From Ischnura elegans (taxonomy: Eukaryota > Arthropoda > Insecta > Odonata > Coenagrionidae): a DNA stretch of 64,000 nucleotides. Shown here piece after piece: positions 1-10,758 of the stretch. The notes under the pieces were generated by a model. The model ran no database searches. It was not told where the DNA came from and saw only the letters and a list, made by a program, of their open reading frames with translations. The position numbers and the translations under genes were made by a program. Numbering within the stretch: the stretch's first letter is position 1; every line of letters starts with the position of its first letter. The stretch covers positions 89,435,851 to 89,499,850 of the forward strand of contig NC_060256.1 of the NCBI RefSeq assembly GCF_921293095.1. Reading direction: 5' to 3'.

Positions 1-67
1 GGGGGGGCTCGTGCCCTACTCCAGATGCTTAAAAAGACTATATTTTTAATACTACTATTTAAAAAAA

Positions 68-1690
68 CATGCCCCACTGGAAGGCCTCTCTTTGTCTGAC
101 ATCTCCATCCTTTCCCCCCCAAACCCATGTACTCCACATTTTTACATTTTGCCAAAAGTACATAAACCCAACCACCCTGGCCATCCTATTGTCTCATCTT
201 GCAACTCACCCACGGAAAGAATATCTGCATTCATTGACTATTACCTCCAACCACTAGTTTTGTCTCTACCATCCCATATCAAAGATACCTATAACTTCCT
301 TGACCGTCTCCAATCCACTCCAATTCCTCCTGACACCCAAATTGCCATGGCCACCATAGATGTCACTTCTCTCTACACATCCACTCCTCATTCTGAAGGT
401 CTTTCCTCCCTCCGCCACTTCCTTTCCCAACGCCCAGCTCCTCATACCCCTAGCACTGACTTCCTCTTAGGCCTAGCTAATATCGTCCTAACGCACAATT
501 CGTTCTCATTTAATAATAAGCATTATTTACAAATCAAAGGTTGCTCAATGGGTAGTAGATTCAGTCCCTCCTATGCAAACCTCTACCTAGGCCACTTTGA
601 ACAAATTTTCCTTTCCCAACATCCATTGAAACCCCTCCTTTGGCTTAGATTTATTGATGACATATTCCTCCTATGGCCACATGGTAATGATTCCCTCAAC
701 AATTTTATTGCTACTCTCAATTCCTCATCCTCTCTTTCCTTCACCTCAACCATTTCTAATTCCCAGATTACCTTCCTTGATGTTAATATCTATCTTCTCA
801 ATAACAAATTACTCACCTCTGTCCATGTAAAACCCACGATTAAGCAGCAGTACCTTCATTTTAGCAGTTGTCATCCTTCCCACACTAAACGCTCCCTTCC
901 CTATTCCCTTTCCATTCGAGGCCACCGTATTTGTAATAATCCTGATGCCCTGAATAATTTTCTTCACAACCTTCACCGCTCCCTCCTCCAGAGAGGCTAC
1001 CCAGAGTCCCTCCTGTATAAAAAAATTCTCAAACAAAGATGCCCCCCAGAACCATGCAATAGAAACAAACCACGTGACCTTTCCCTCTGCACCACTTACT
1101 TTCCTGGAATACAATCCCTGCAATCTATCCTCAAAGACCTCTTCCCTATTCTAAAAAATAATAAGTTGACAGCCAATCTTTTTGCCAAACCCCCTACTGT
1201 CACATTCAGACGGCCTGCAAACCTTTCAAATTTATTCCGCTCAACGAACCCCTTACATAAGCCACCCACTACTCCCAATAGTACACCTTCGCCCTGCGGT
1301 CGTCCTAGATGCAAGACCTGCCCAATTTTTACCCCTCCTTCTATCCCTAGTCATCTCGTCTCCTGTCCACCACCACCCCCTGCGGCCTCTTGTACTTCCA
1401 AGAATGTAGTTTACCTCATTCAATGCCAACACTGTCCCTCCTTTTATATAGGCAAATCCTCAACCCCCCTTAACCTAAGAATCAATAACCACGGGGCATC
1501 ATGCACTTCCTCTGACTTTGCGTCCTTCCCGGTGGCGAAACATGCGGGCACTCATCAGTGTCAATTCAATGATTGTTATAATGTATCAGTTTTAGCCTCC
1601 CTTCCCCCCACAGACCACCCACTCCGACTTAATTCCATTGAATTAATATGTACATATGGCTATTCAAAGCATTTCTTCCTCCCGGCTTAA
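68..1690 (+). CDS. Penelope-like RT with GIY-YIG endonuclease, N-terminally truncated
   Basis: An open frame of about 540 codons with no start codon of its own; it is open from position 50, and the element begins near 67. The reverse transcriptase signatures appear in order: FYILPKVHKP, PIVSS, then TIDVTSLYTSTPHSEGL (motif A), QIKGCSMGSRFSPSYANLY (motif B), and RFIDDIFLLWPHG (motif C, with the DD pair), followed by ITFLDV and a YLHFSSCHPSH thumb-like stretch. A CGRPRCKTC zinc-linker precedes the GIY-YIG-type endonuclease, seen as VVYLIQC, FYIGKS, LRINNH and a C-terminal SIELICTYG. These are hallmark Penelope features. The enzyme would nick target DNA and prime reverse transcription in the nucleus. 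No internal stop is seen, so only the N-terminus is missing. Confidence 0.88.
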   Translation, partial: HAPLEGLSLSDISILSPPNPCTPHFYILPKVHKPNHPGHPIVSSCNSPTERISAFIDYYLQPLVLSLPSHIKDTYNFLDRLQSTPIPPDTQIAMATIDVTSLYTSTPHSEGLSSLRHFLSQRPAPHTPSTDFLLGLANIVLTHNSFSFNNKHYLQIKGCSMGSRFSPSYANLYLGHFEQIFLSQHPLKPLLWLRFIDDIFLLWPHGNDSLNNFIATLNSSSSLSFTSTISNSQITFLDVNIYLLNNKLLTSVHVKPTIKQQYLHFSSCHPSHTKRSLPYSLSIRGHRICNNPDALNNFLHNLHRSLLQRGYPESLLYKKILKQRCPPEPCNRNKPRDLSLCTTYFPGIQSLQSILKDLFPILKNNKLTANLFAKPPTVTFRRPANLSNLFRSTNPLHKPPTTPNSTPSPCGRPRCKTCPIFTPPSIPSHLVSCPPPPPAASCTSKNVVYLIQCQHCPSFYIGKSSTPLNLRINNHGASCTSSDFASFPVAKHAGTHQCQFNDCYNVSVLASLPPTDHPLRLNSIELICTYGYSKHFFLPA

Positions 1691-1805
1691 ATATCAACGG
1701 ATAATCCCTTAATTGCCTCAGCACACTATTTTCCCCCCTCTTTGGACCCTACCCCCCCCTATTTCCCCTTCCTTCAGCTATCCTTTACCTACAGTCTCCT
1801 ACCTA

Positions 1806-1846
1806 ACTCTGAGGAAGGTGGTAATACGCCACCAAAAATTCAGTAC
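1806..1846 (+). other. hammerhead-like hairpin in the PLE 3' region
   Basis: The sequence has CTGAGGA (fits the hammerhead core CUGANGA), then a GGTGG/CCACC hairpin with a TAATACG loop, then AAAA where the core expects GAAA. The flanks ACT and AGT can pair. Penelope-like elements are known to carry hammerhead ribozyme motifs. This one has an extra A beside stem II and a G-to-A change in the core, so activity is doubtful. Confidence 0.4.
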
Positions 1847-1926
1847 TTACTGTGAGTGTTTTTTATCTTTTTTTAGTGTGTTCTGTGATTCTGCCCAACC
1901 TAGGTTTTTTTACACTATTTAAAAAA

Positions 1927-2339
1927 TGTATATTATAGGATAGAAGTTATAAATATTTACTTATTTATAACTTTATATTAAAATTAAGAGTATATTTCAT
2001 AGAGTAATTGTTGCATGTAGTTTTAAATCCCAAAGATGAGAACACAGTTTGCCTATCAGACCCTAGAAAAAAATCCTGGATCTGCCCTAATAGATAATTA
2101 TAAGGCAGTCATTAATTTAAAGTTTGTCTTCAAGGTCAGCTGCTTGCCTGCCCATTTTTTTTGAGCTTAACATATTTTTTGTCATGTAATATATTTGTTG
2201 ACTATTAATATAAATTTAGTTGTAGTTATGAAGTAATGAAAGAATAGGTGTAACCAACATTGAGCATGATCAACACTAAATTTTCTAAAAGACTTGCAAT
2301 CCTGGTCTTTTGGGGCAAAAAAGATTTGAAAGTACTTAC
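1927..2339. other. intron-like AT-rich stretch, gene L
   Basis: No coding signal on either strand. By position it is the start of the gene L intron that follows exon 3. The expected next protease exon (a VRLGEY-type sequence) is not present, so it must lie left of the window. Confidence 0.4.
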
Positions 2340-2442
2340 GGAGGTGCATTTAGATTGTCTAGGCAGTATGCAGATGTCAGGACATGCCTGTTGTTAATTA
2401 AAGATGCTCCGCAGTCAACTACAAACTCTCCAGTCTCCATAT
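2340..2442 (-). CDS. gene L exon 3: trypsin-like domain with His replaced by Tyr
   Basis: Read on the minus strand, an acceptor (CTCATTTCAG) opens a 103-nt exon that closes at a GTAAGT donor. It encodes NMETGEFVVDCGASLINN followed by RHVLTSAYCLDNLNAPP. This is the chymotrypsin-fold segment that normally reads CGGSLI...VLTAAHC; the catalytic His is Tyr here (SAYC), while both disulfide cysteines are kept. The incoming phase is 1, which matches the end of the exon at 4839, and the outgoing phase is 2, as in the homologous exon of gene R (59876-59975). The product is therefore a non-catalytic serine-protease homologue. The following exons lie off the left edge. Confidence 0.85.
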
Positions 2443-2704
2443 CTGAAATGAGATATTTATGTGATCTTATGATTCTGCAGCCACTCGATATTGGGTATTC
2501 ATTGGCTCCTCATACTAGCTATATGATGAGATGAGAACCAATGAAACAGCAATATCTGATTTCTGGAGGGACTAGCCCCCCCACAATCATTTTTGGTGGG
2601 GGCCCTTCTGTGACTCTGGCTATGTATTTATTATAGTAATTAATGAAGAAATTCACCCATATGGCACAAGAAATACATACAATATTCATGTAACTTTTCA
2701 CAAA

Positions 2705-2886
2705 AAGAAGATATCTCCAAATAATCCTATGGTTATGGGCACCAAAATCTATAACTTGCTACCTGACAGTGCGAAGTGTACAAAATCGACAAAAGTATTT
2801 AAAAAACTCTTAAAAGAGTATCTGATAATGAAATGTTATTATACTGTAAATGAATTCTTTGGTGATGATCACAAACAATGTTAAAT
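2705..2886 (+). pseudogene. LINE C-terminal fragment, copy 1
   Basis: The translation GTKIYNLLPDSAKCTK followed by KVFKKLLKEYLIMKCYY and TVNEFF matches the C-terminal tail of Jockey/CR1-group non-LTR retrotransposon proteins. It has the same layout as the fuller copy at 2983-3374 (NKLPPEL, FKTNLLKYL, YYSVDEFL). It is a short, dead remnant in the intron between gene L exons 2 and 3. Confidence 0.6.
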
Positions 2887-2982
2887 TGAATCATTTTCTT
2901 TATGACCCATGTATATGTACTGTGATGCTTTTGTACTTTGTATTTAAATAATTATGTTGTACTTTACATATTTCTACTGAAA

Positions 2983-3512
2983 TCTTTAAAATTCAGAAGC
3001 GAATTATAAGGCTGATGTGCAATGCCCCCTATGATTCACCTTGTCGTCCCTTGTTCAAGAAACTGGACATATTACCACTACCATGTTTGTATATTTTTCA
3101 TTTACTTGCTTACACAAAAAGAAATCTATTTCATTACATTAAGAACCGTGATGTCCACCATCATTCTACCAGGCAAATTGACCAGCTGCATGTTTCGTAT
3201 GTGCGCACCAAGAATACCAGTGCTGGTCCAAATTGTATGGGCCTTCAATTCTACAATAAATTGCCACCTGAACTTAAGGCACCATTAAGTGTCACTACTT
3301 TTAAGACCAACCTACTAAAATATTTGAAATTAAGAATGTATTATTCTGTAGATGAATTCTTAAACAAAGTTTGACGTATCCTGCATCATTGTATATTTGT
3401 ATTTATTGTATATATATTTTTTTAACCTGACGTGTCCTATATCAGTGTATCTCTTGTACTTCTAGATCTCTGGACAAATAAACATTATTATTATTATTAT
3501 TATTGATGAATC
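2983..3512 (+). mobile_element. LINE 3' end (Jockey/CR1 group) with ATT-repeat tail
   Basis: The open segment to 3374 encodes RIMCNAPYDSPCRPLFKKL, then ILPLPCLYIF, RDVHHHSTRQ, LQFYNKLPPELK and YYSVDEFLNKV. This is the typical C-terminus of insect Jockey/CR1-type LINE proteins. A short 3' untranslated region follows and ends in an (ATT)n microsatellite at about 3483-3503, a common LINE 3' end. The copy is 5'-truncated and non-autonomous. The fragment at 2705 is a second, related copy just upstream. Confidence 0.75.
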
Positions 3513-4554
3513 TGATACCTACATTTGTATGGTCTGCGGAGAATAAATTATTATTAATAGTATTTATTATACTTCAGATGGAAACATTGATGTGTCCATG
3601 CTGAAATAAGTGGTCCTTGAATATGTAATTATGAAAGCTATCATGTGTTTGCTGAGGCATAAAATATTATTGAACTGTTTAATTAACTACATATTATAAA
3701 TTATATTGGGGAACCCAAATTATGTTTTGTGGGGTAGCCAATATTGGGCCATTATGGGCATTCGTTAGCAGTCCATGGCCAATGAAGGCCAAAATTGTCA
3801 TCTTGGTCCAACATTGGCCCAATAAGGTAGGCAACTGGGGCAGTGCCAGTGATGGGAAATTTAAATCTTAAAACCTGTGGAATCTTTCTAATTCAAAAAT
3901 ATAGATGAACACCAAAAGCTGTAGGTCGTAACCAAAAAAAGATAAGTTTTGACATGTTATAAAATTTGTTTTAAAAAATCAGCTAACAGTCTTAGAATGG
4001 CAATTATATTCATTGTATTTTTTAAAAATAATGTAAAACTTATTGAATAATGATATTTCAGGTTTTTTTTCTCTTCTGGTGCTATTGATGTTATGTAAAG
4101 GATTTAAAGGCCCTCATTGGATCAAGATCTGAGAAAATTAGCAGTCATCCCACCTCATGCCGGCTGACGAATTAATCATGGATTTAGCATTTTTCTGTTG
4201 TCGATCAATTTCAAGGGCAATGAATTGCTTCACAACCTTATGTTGCTAAAGTTTAATTGAAACTGGAAGACTGCTAATTGGTAAGAGGAATTCTTTGAGT
4301 TTAGCAACTTATTTACTACAAAGATAATTAAATTCAGGCGTATAAATTTCTCGCGTGAATTTTTTTTTGTGGAAAGCTAACTTATGGATACACAGTCCAC
4401 AAAAGTCCTGTATGCACACACCTCCCACCTGGGTGTGTATGAAGTCACCAGACATGAAGCTACTGTTTTGTTTAATGTTTTACAAATCAAAGCATGAAAT
4501 CCTTCATTTTGATGAAAGTACATATCCTTGGACTACTCTGTGATGACTAGGGCA
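3513..4554. other. intronic stretch without recognisable genes
   Basis: Intron between gene L exons 2 and 3. A TTGGCC/GGCCAA-rich stretch at about 3735-3835 is partly self-complementary and may be an old MITE. I see nothing else. Confidence 0.4.
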
Positions 4555-4814
4555 CAGTGGCGCCGACTCCATGGGGCCTGAGGGGACCCGAGCCCCCTCA
4601 AAAAGTCGTTATGGGCGTGAAGAAAAAATGTGTCAGGCTTGTCGATTTTCCCCGGAGTGTCCAGACATCGAGATTAGAGTTATCAGGGTTCTAATGTTGA
4701 TCATATGACTCTTCTTAAATGCCTAAATAACTTAAAACTCACTACTTATAAAATTTCCTGGGGCAAGATCCCCGGTTTGGGCCCCCCAATATTTTTTGTA
4801 AGTCGGCATCCCTG
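4555..4814. mobile_element. hAT-type MITE beside the gene L splice donor
   Basis: The left terminus reads CAGTGGCGCCGACT and the right terminus, reverse-complemented, CAGGGATGCCGACTT. Flanking 8-bp target duplications are CTAGGGCA (4547-4554) and CTAGGGCT (4815-4822), seven of eight identical. The 260-bp length, CAGTGGCG-like end and 8-bp duplication are typical of non-autonomous hAT elements. The insertion lies about 16 bp inside the intron, next to the donor of gene L exon 2. Confidence 0.8.
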
Positions 4815-4838
4815 CTAGGGCTTGATGTAAATACTCAC

Positions 4839-5255
4839 TCTTCTTCCCCAGTAGGGCCAGCCAAGGAAATTGCCACCTTGATGCATCCCCTTCAGTGGCC
4901 CCTCGACGGAACAATCCACACTCATTCGTTGCCTCTGCCACCGGATACTCTTCATTTGGCTTGACTTGTAGCGGCAGTGGAATCGGTACTGAAGCAGCTG
5001 GGAAGGAATCAGCCGCCGATTCTTCATAACTGATGTTGTACCCAGGGTACACTTCATACCCTGTCTGTGATGACTCACTCTGCTGCCGGACTGCGCAACA
5101 TATTGTCATAGCCTTCAGCGTCTCATCGCAAGGGAAGAGGATCGATGTGGCTGATACCTTCATGGCCTCGATGTTGTTCTGCTTCTGCATCTTCCGACAT
5201 TCTGAGACGGTGAGGCACTCTTCCCATTTCTTGCAGCCAAAGACAAGGGATGGCA
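4839..5255 (-). CDS. gene L exon 2: clip domain, linker and start of pseudo-protease domain
   Basis: Minus-strand exon bounded by an acceptor (ATTCCACAG) and a GTGAGT donor; 417 nt, incoming and outgoing phase 1. It begins PSLVFGCKKWEECLTVSEC and carries six cysteines spaced C-x5-C-x5-C-x22-C-x9-CC, the arthropod clip-domain pattern. A linker of about 65 residues rich in Ser, Pro and Glu follows. Then comes ECGLFRR, GATEGDASRWQFPWLALLG, which aligns with the activation site and first strand of clip proteases (normally R, IVGG..., EFPW). The Arg is kept but the new N-terminus would be Gly, not Ile or Val. Together with the His-to-Tyr change in exon 3 this makes a secreted CLIP-type protease homologue (CLIPA-like). 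In insects such proteins act as cofactors of prophenoloxidase or Toll cascades; that role here is inferred. Confidence 0.88.
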
Positions 5256-5745
5256 CTGTGGAATAAAGCAATCAATGGTAAGTGTTCCATTCTTTCATTG
5301 GGGGCAGTTTTGCGGTGTTGCCCCATCATTGTGGGCCTGAGAATGGGCCAACATGTTTGTCAAAGTGGTTTTACTTTGGATTTTCAACGTTTGTATCCCT
5401 GTTTCCTTGGCTGTTATTGCTATTACATGTGCTATTTCCCAAGCTAATTGTTGAGGAAATAAATATGGATGCTACTTAAGTTTTAATATTAAATGAACCA
5501 CCATATTAAGTGAGTATCAACTACCAATCATTAGGATGGCCACAAAAGTTCCACCTAGTATGTATCCATCATAATTTAATCCATCTTAACTATGGACCTT
5601 GATGTTAGCAATGAATTATTTAACTAGGACAAGACATTTATATGTGCATTAGGTAGGTCTATTCCCATAGGTGTTTCTGGAACTCATCTGCCAAAGAACT
5701 AAGCGAACAATAGAAAATGATCAACTGACTTTCAATTCATTAATA

Positions 5746-7474
5746 CACCCATGTCTCGTATAGCGCAATTTCGATTAGCGCAATTTCGATATAGCGCAAA
5801 TTCGTTCCTCGGGGAAACATTGCAACGCAGTGTAGCCTAATCAAAAATCTTAAACGCTCTCGTGATAAAACGTGAACTTGCGCTAAGTACACACGAAATT
5901 TCTATCAATTTACGCATATTAATATTATTTCTTGCCTCAAATCTTCTTTTTTGTTTATATATTAATCGAAATTCATTGCTGCGCAATTGCCAAAAGTATT
6001 ACTCGTCATTGGGTCTAGATAGCCGGCCTACCGAAGATTTATCTCGTCTCCTTAACAGAATGATAATGAATAATTTAGATCGTTAATTAAGCGTTAATTA
6101 AATGAGTTTTTTTTCAGCAATACGGTTTGAGACGTATTTTTGCCGTCGTAGGTTACCGGGCGATTGACTTCCAGGTAGAGAGTCTACGCTAAAGCCTTCA
6201 AGGTCATCGGTATTCACGGGGGAGAAATGGAGCTGTGACCGAGTTGCGCATGAATAGCATCAACACATAAAAGGGTCCGCTATAGAGTCTTAAACACAAT
6301 GGCTTCGTTCCCTCCCCGCAGTCATAGCCCTTCTGCGTCTCAGGAATACAGTTCAGCAGAAGAAGGTGATTTAGATAGAGCCATACAGGGTAAAAACCAA
6401 GAGAATATGGCAAAAAATAGGAATGCGTGTAGAAAAATCAAGAATTTATCAAGAAAAACCATTAACCTAGAAGAGGACTTGAGAGAGGTCAATTGCTTTG
6501 AAAATGGAGAGCGTCAAAGCGATATTGCGCGGAAGTTTAAACTCACGATGCCTTATTCTGAATAAAGACGAAGCTAAAATATCAGTGACCTCAGCCGCAC
6601 CAACTTCAACCAAGCGGTCTACACATACGGAAAGTTCATGGTGAATCAGTACAAAAAGACGAGAGTGGTAATCGCTCCGAGACATTAAGTGAAAGCTCCG
6701 GTTGGTTCCAGAATTTAAACGGCAAGCAGGTATTTTCAGTGCGGCGATATCAGGTGAATCTGCAAGTGTTGATAGCGCAGCCACCACAACATTTTCTGAT
6801 GAACTCCAAGCTGTTATTGAAAGTGGCTCCTTTCCCCCTCAACTAGTTTTTAGTGTTGATGAGACGATATTCTTTTGGAAAAGAATGCATTCTCGTTCAT
6901 TCATTTTCAGGGAAGGAAAACCTGGGTCAGGTTTCAAGGCATCTAAAGACTGTTTCACGTAGCTGCTAATGACTCGGAGGACTTCAAATTAAAATGATTT
7001 ATCATTCATAAACTCCGCTAGCTATGAAATGGCATTTAAAGTAGCATTTTCCTGTCATTTCGATGAGCGACAAAAGGGCCTGGGTGACACAATAGTTGTT
7101 TTTAGACTAGTTTGAAAAATCATCAACTGCCGGCAACGCATTACGATCCCCTGAGATAGCAGATGTTAGCCCACCCGCACGACAGGACGGAATTTCGAAA
7201 GCACGTAAGAATTTTTTTTAACGTGAATAAAAGTCTTTGAATGCGTGAATACTATCTTTAAAGATGTTTTAAACTATAAATATTTATAGAAATAATGTTT
7301 TCTAAGGCTTTTTATGGGAATATAGATGTTTTAGAGGAAATTCAATACCCAAGACCTACGCTACCAGGAACGCATCCCTATCTTCCCTATGTTAAAACGC
7401 TCTCGTATAACGCAAATTCGTATAGCGCAAAGACCCCAAGGAACGCATCCCTTGCGCTATACGAGACATGGGTG
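5746..7474 (+). mobile_element. Tigger/pogo-type DNA transposon, degenerate
   Basis: A 1729-bp element with near-perfect terminal inverted repeats beginning CACCCATGTCTCGTATAGCG, flanked on both sides by the TA target duplication (5744-5745 and 7475-7476). AGCGCAA-type repeats recur inside each end. The internal region encodes a broken Tigger-like transposase. TIR sequence, TA target and protein agree on the Tc1/mariner superfamily, pogo/Tigger branch. Confidence 0.9.
6299..7180 (+). pseudogene. Tigger/pogo transposase pseudogene
   Basis: The N-terminal CENP-B-type helix-turn-helix is visible as RKTINLEEDLREVNCFENG then ERQSDIARKFKL at 6299-6563. After a frameshift near 6560 the reading continues as NKDEAKISVTSAAPTSTKR and so on. 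The DDE nuclease core shows FSVDETIFFWKRMHSRSF, holding the first catalytic Asp, then GFKASKD (6820-6960). A stop follows, and KRAWVTQ can still be read near 7070-7090. At least one frameshift and several stops break the gene, so it cannot make transposase. Confidence 0.85.
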
Positions 7475-7564
7475 TAATGTCTTTTAAATAATAAAAGGGA
7501 ATGTCTTTTGAAATATTTACTCTAGTAAAAATATTTTCCCATTGGGAGAAGCAGCTCATGTTAG

Positions 7565-8045
7565 CAGGGCTAGACAAAATACAAGCCAAGGAGTACATAA
7601 TTGAAATAAAAAATTCTGCTCAAAATGTATTTGAAATGCGAAATACAAGATACCTTTGACTTCGGTGTTTGAAAAACAAACTTCAAAATATTATTTTAAA
7701 TACTTTTTAAAGTATAAAAATACATTTGCATGGAAACTAAGAGATCTTTAAAAAATATAACCTGCAATTGGCTTGTTATGAATAGTTGCAAACACGAAAA
7801 AAACGATTCTAATGAAAATGAAGTAATCTCTGAAGCATAATGTTACAGAAGTGTTATCAGAGCTTCTTCAAAAGTATTTTACAAATCTATTTTTTTATTT
7901 TGGAATGGGAAAATACCAAAAATCATACTTGAAATTCAAAATACAATATACATTTAGTTTTTGTATTTGAAATACCAGATACGATGTACAATGTATTTCA
8001 AATATGTATTTTAAAATAATTGTAATTGAGATACTCCCAGCCCTG
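7565..8045. mobile_element. hAT-type MITE, AT-rich
   Basis: Termini CAGGGCTAG (left) and CCAGCCCTG (right) form an inverted repeat. Flanking 8-bp target duplications are CATGTTAG (7557-7564) and CATGTGAG (8046-8053), one mismatch. The interior is unusually rich in AAATAC/GTATTT motifs, with no coding potential. Confidence 0.8.
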
Positions 8046-8539
8046 CATGTGAGCGACATAGGATGGATTGCTTTCTCATGGGTTCTTTGATTAGAACTTG
8101 TGGTAGTCGCTTATGTCCTATTTGCCCAGTATTCCGCCATTCCAGCAGTTTCCAAGGCCATTATTGAACAAAAAATCCATGCCATTTTTGCATGAGGAAT
8201 TCAATGACGTAGGTTACAAATGATGATGATTATTATTATTTCTTTTACAATGAATTCAAGAAAAGCTAGCGTGAAATCCTTGAAAAAGAGATATTTTGTT
8301 ATAAAAATGGCCTATAACACAAGAATGATGTAAACAATGGAACGAAATTGTAGTTTGGAGTGAAAATACCTCCTAAGCATGCTCAAAGAAGAGCCATAGA
8401 AAAATATTTTGGATTTGTCGGATCTAATGCATTAAACGTAAAACATAGCAAAAATTGATATTATTTTGAGATAATTCAGTCAAAAATTGGTTTTCTAAGA
8501 TGAAAAAAAAAACCACGATTGTATTTTGTTTGCAGTACC

Positions 8540-8884
8540 CTGGCCCGGAACTAGGGTGGGGCTGAAGGGGCATGTGCTCCGGGTGGCAGATTTCATAGGG
8601 CGGAAAAATTTTAAAGTTTTTATTTATTTATATTTTTATTAAAAAGTTATAATTTTTATAATAAAATTGTTTAACAATATTTTAAATGTATTAATACTGA
8701 AAAATAATATTTATGAAACTTCTTAAAAGCAAACATACGGTGTGTAATTTCAACTACCGCATCTCAAAAAATAGCTTACGGATATCTGATATCTTACAAT
8801 TAGTGGTTGGGGAAGGGGTAGGAGGGAGGAAGCGAGGGGGATCACGGGAGGGGGGGTGATCGTAGCCCCTAGTTCCGGCCCCCG
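8540..8884. mobile_element. hAT-type MITE
   Basis: An inverted repeat of about 14 bp containing GGCCCGGAACTAGG (left) and CCTAGTTCCGGCC (right). The 8-bp flanks GCAGTACC (8532-8539) and GCTGTACC (8885-8892) differ by one base. No coding potential. Confidence 0.72.
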
Positions 8885-8955
8885 GCTGTACCTAATCGAA
8901 ATTGTATACTTATTTTGGTTTTTCATTCTAGGTCCAAAATACCCATCTTACTCAC

Positions 8956-9600
8956 CCTCAGGGTGCTCGCATAGTGAGGAGGCAGAGATGGAGATAGAGG
9001 TAGAGATGGAGATTGAGGTGGAGGTAGAGGTAGTATCGCATAGTGAAGAGGTTTACGCATGCAGCTTTCCCATTGCCTCGACCACGATCCAGTCTTTCAC
9101 CATGTGGCATCAAGTATAATGGTTATATGGTTAGTCGTAAAATTTTTACAATGTTAAGCGATGGTAGTGGTGATGGTGACGACATGTTATCAGCTTGTAA
9201 GTGGTGGCTGATTGGTAGTTAAGTAATCGCGAATTCAGTGCTCATCCCATAAATCTAGCGCCACAAGATCTAGGAGAATATCACCATCTGTATTTGCAAC
9301 TTAAGTATTATGCAGACAAATTTCAGGAAAACATTAGGATGCCACATGAAACGCACGCACCAATCACGGAAAAGCCTCCCGATATACCTCGCGACACACC
9401 GCTCGAAAAACAAACTCGTTTGTCTTTGAAAGCGTCCCGCGCGACCTCCTGGTGAACCGTGAGGTACACCTCTACCTCGACCTGCTCACTATGCGCGCGC
9501 CCGTAACACATAATGTATTTGTGTTACCTCGAGGTACCGCGACCTCTTCCTCTATCTCCACCTCCATCTCTGCCTCCTCACCGTGCGAGTAACCTTAGGT
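8956..9600. mobile_element. fold-back element with GA-rich subterminal repeats
   Basis: Ends of about 50-60 bp are inverted: CTCGCATAGTGAGGAGGCAG on the left, and the reverse complement of the right end reads CTCGCACGGTGAGGAGGCAG. Each end is followed by GAGATGGAG/GAGGTAGAG purine repeats. The GCATAGTGA-like word also recurs inside, near 9037 (direct) and 9485 (inverted). No transposase is seen. The class is unknown; a MITE-like element is my best guess. Confidence 0.6.
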
Positions 9601-9734
9601 AGATTAAAAAAGAGCCTTGTTAGATCGGATCCACATCTTAAATCGCGCTCCTGACCACTCGCCCGGTTGACTGACCTTCTTGCTGGCTTACGGGGTCGCG
9701 GAACGCTCGCATGAGAGATGAAATGTTTTCTATA

Positions 9735-9967
9735 GGCCTTTTTACGCGGAGCACGTAATTGCACAATCTGACGTGTGTACCAGGGCGTAGTCAAAATTGC
9801 GTCGTGTAAAGCCGTGAATTGTTAGAACGCATGCGAGAATGCATAGGCGTGAGATGGAAAAATGGCTCCTTTTCTAATTTCGTTCGTGCATTCTTGCACT
9901 TGCACGCCATAATGTTAAAATAATGCAGTTATAACCTGCGCGATTTCGATCCCCGTATAAAACGGCC
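9735..9967. mobile_element. PIF/Harbinger-like MITE, family B, copy 1
   Basis: Closely similar along its whole length to the element at 11026-11259: GCGTCGTGTAAAG, CATGCGAGAATGC, TAATTTCGTTCGTGCATTC and a terminal AAAACGGCCT are shared. Its 5' terminus is eroded and no clean target duplication remains. Confidence 0.72.
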
Positions 9968-10758
9968 TCAGTGCTCGGCGTACGACATGGGCATATTAAG
10001 GTCTTTTGTTTTGGGGAGGGATTAATTTATTTTCGGGCCGCCTTGGTGGTATGCAACAATCTATGCGTTTATGTGCAAACAAATCGACAGCTCCTAGCCG
10101 CAAAGTGGTATCATTCCATTCAGACGTATTTTGAACCTCTTGTCCATAAAATCTTGCGTAAAATTTGAGCCTTATGTATCTGAAATTCCGTCCATCACGG
10201 ATTGGTATTCTGATTTTAAGGACGAAATTTCAAATACTATTACATTGGCTCAAAATTGACGCATACGATTTTCTGGGCTAGAAATTCAAGACACGCCAGT
10301 GTAGAATGATATTTTTGAGATATTACTTCACGGATAGGAGCGGTCGTTGTCTTTAAGATATTCATCAATCATTTTTTGACATTTATTTTTAATCTATTGA
10401 AATAAAAGCTTTCATTTCATCTTAACGGTTAACATCTTTTCAATTTTACCGGACATTATAGGAGGCAGACCGGCCGAGAGGGAGTGACACGTCTTCTTAA
10501 AAATTGCCATCGTAGAATTCGCATTGACTCACTGATCTCCGTGGATTCACATCGAGATTGGCTCTTGGTATGATATATATATAAATCCTGCTGTTCTTGT
10601 GAGGTTTAGCTTTTCTTTAAAGTTTTTAAAATTGTGTTTGAGTATTGCATGAAATATTTATGTTTGAGGTTCCTACTGACACGCCGAACAAGTTTTACTC
10701 CATATACCCTGAAAATTTCAGGAGTTTAATGTAAGTTTTAAACGATTAATATGTCACT
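9968..10758. other. no recognisable feature
   Basis: Unique-looking AT-rich sequence with no coding or repeat signal that I can support. Confidence 0.3.

Larger units (their letters stand above)
67..1926 (+). mobile_element. Penelope-like element (PLE), 5'-truncated copy
   Basis: A retroelement copy carrying the C-terminal part of a Penelope-type reverse transcriptase joined to a GIY-YIG endonuclease, followed by about 220 bp of 3' untranslated sequence. The same 13-bp string, ACTATTTAAAAAA, lies at 54-66 and again at 1914-1926 and reads as a target-site duplication, so the copy itself spans about 67-1913. The 5' end is cut inside the coding region, as expected for target-primed insertion that stops early. 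The element lies left of the last visible exon of gene L, probably in its next intron, in opposite orientation. The intact frame suggests a fairly young insertion (inference). Confidence 0.88.

Noticed and set aside
4732-4838. Coding continuation of gene L exon 2 past the donor
   Set aside because: The open frame continues by chance into the intron and the hAT MITE. The GTGAGT donor at 4838 and the phase-matched exon at 2442 give a proper protease sequence.
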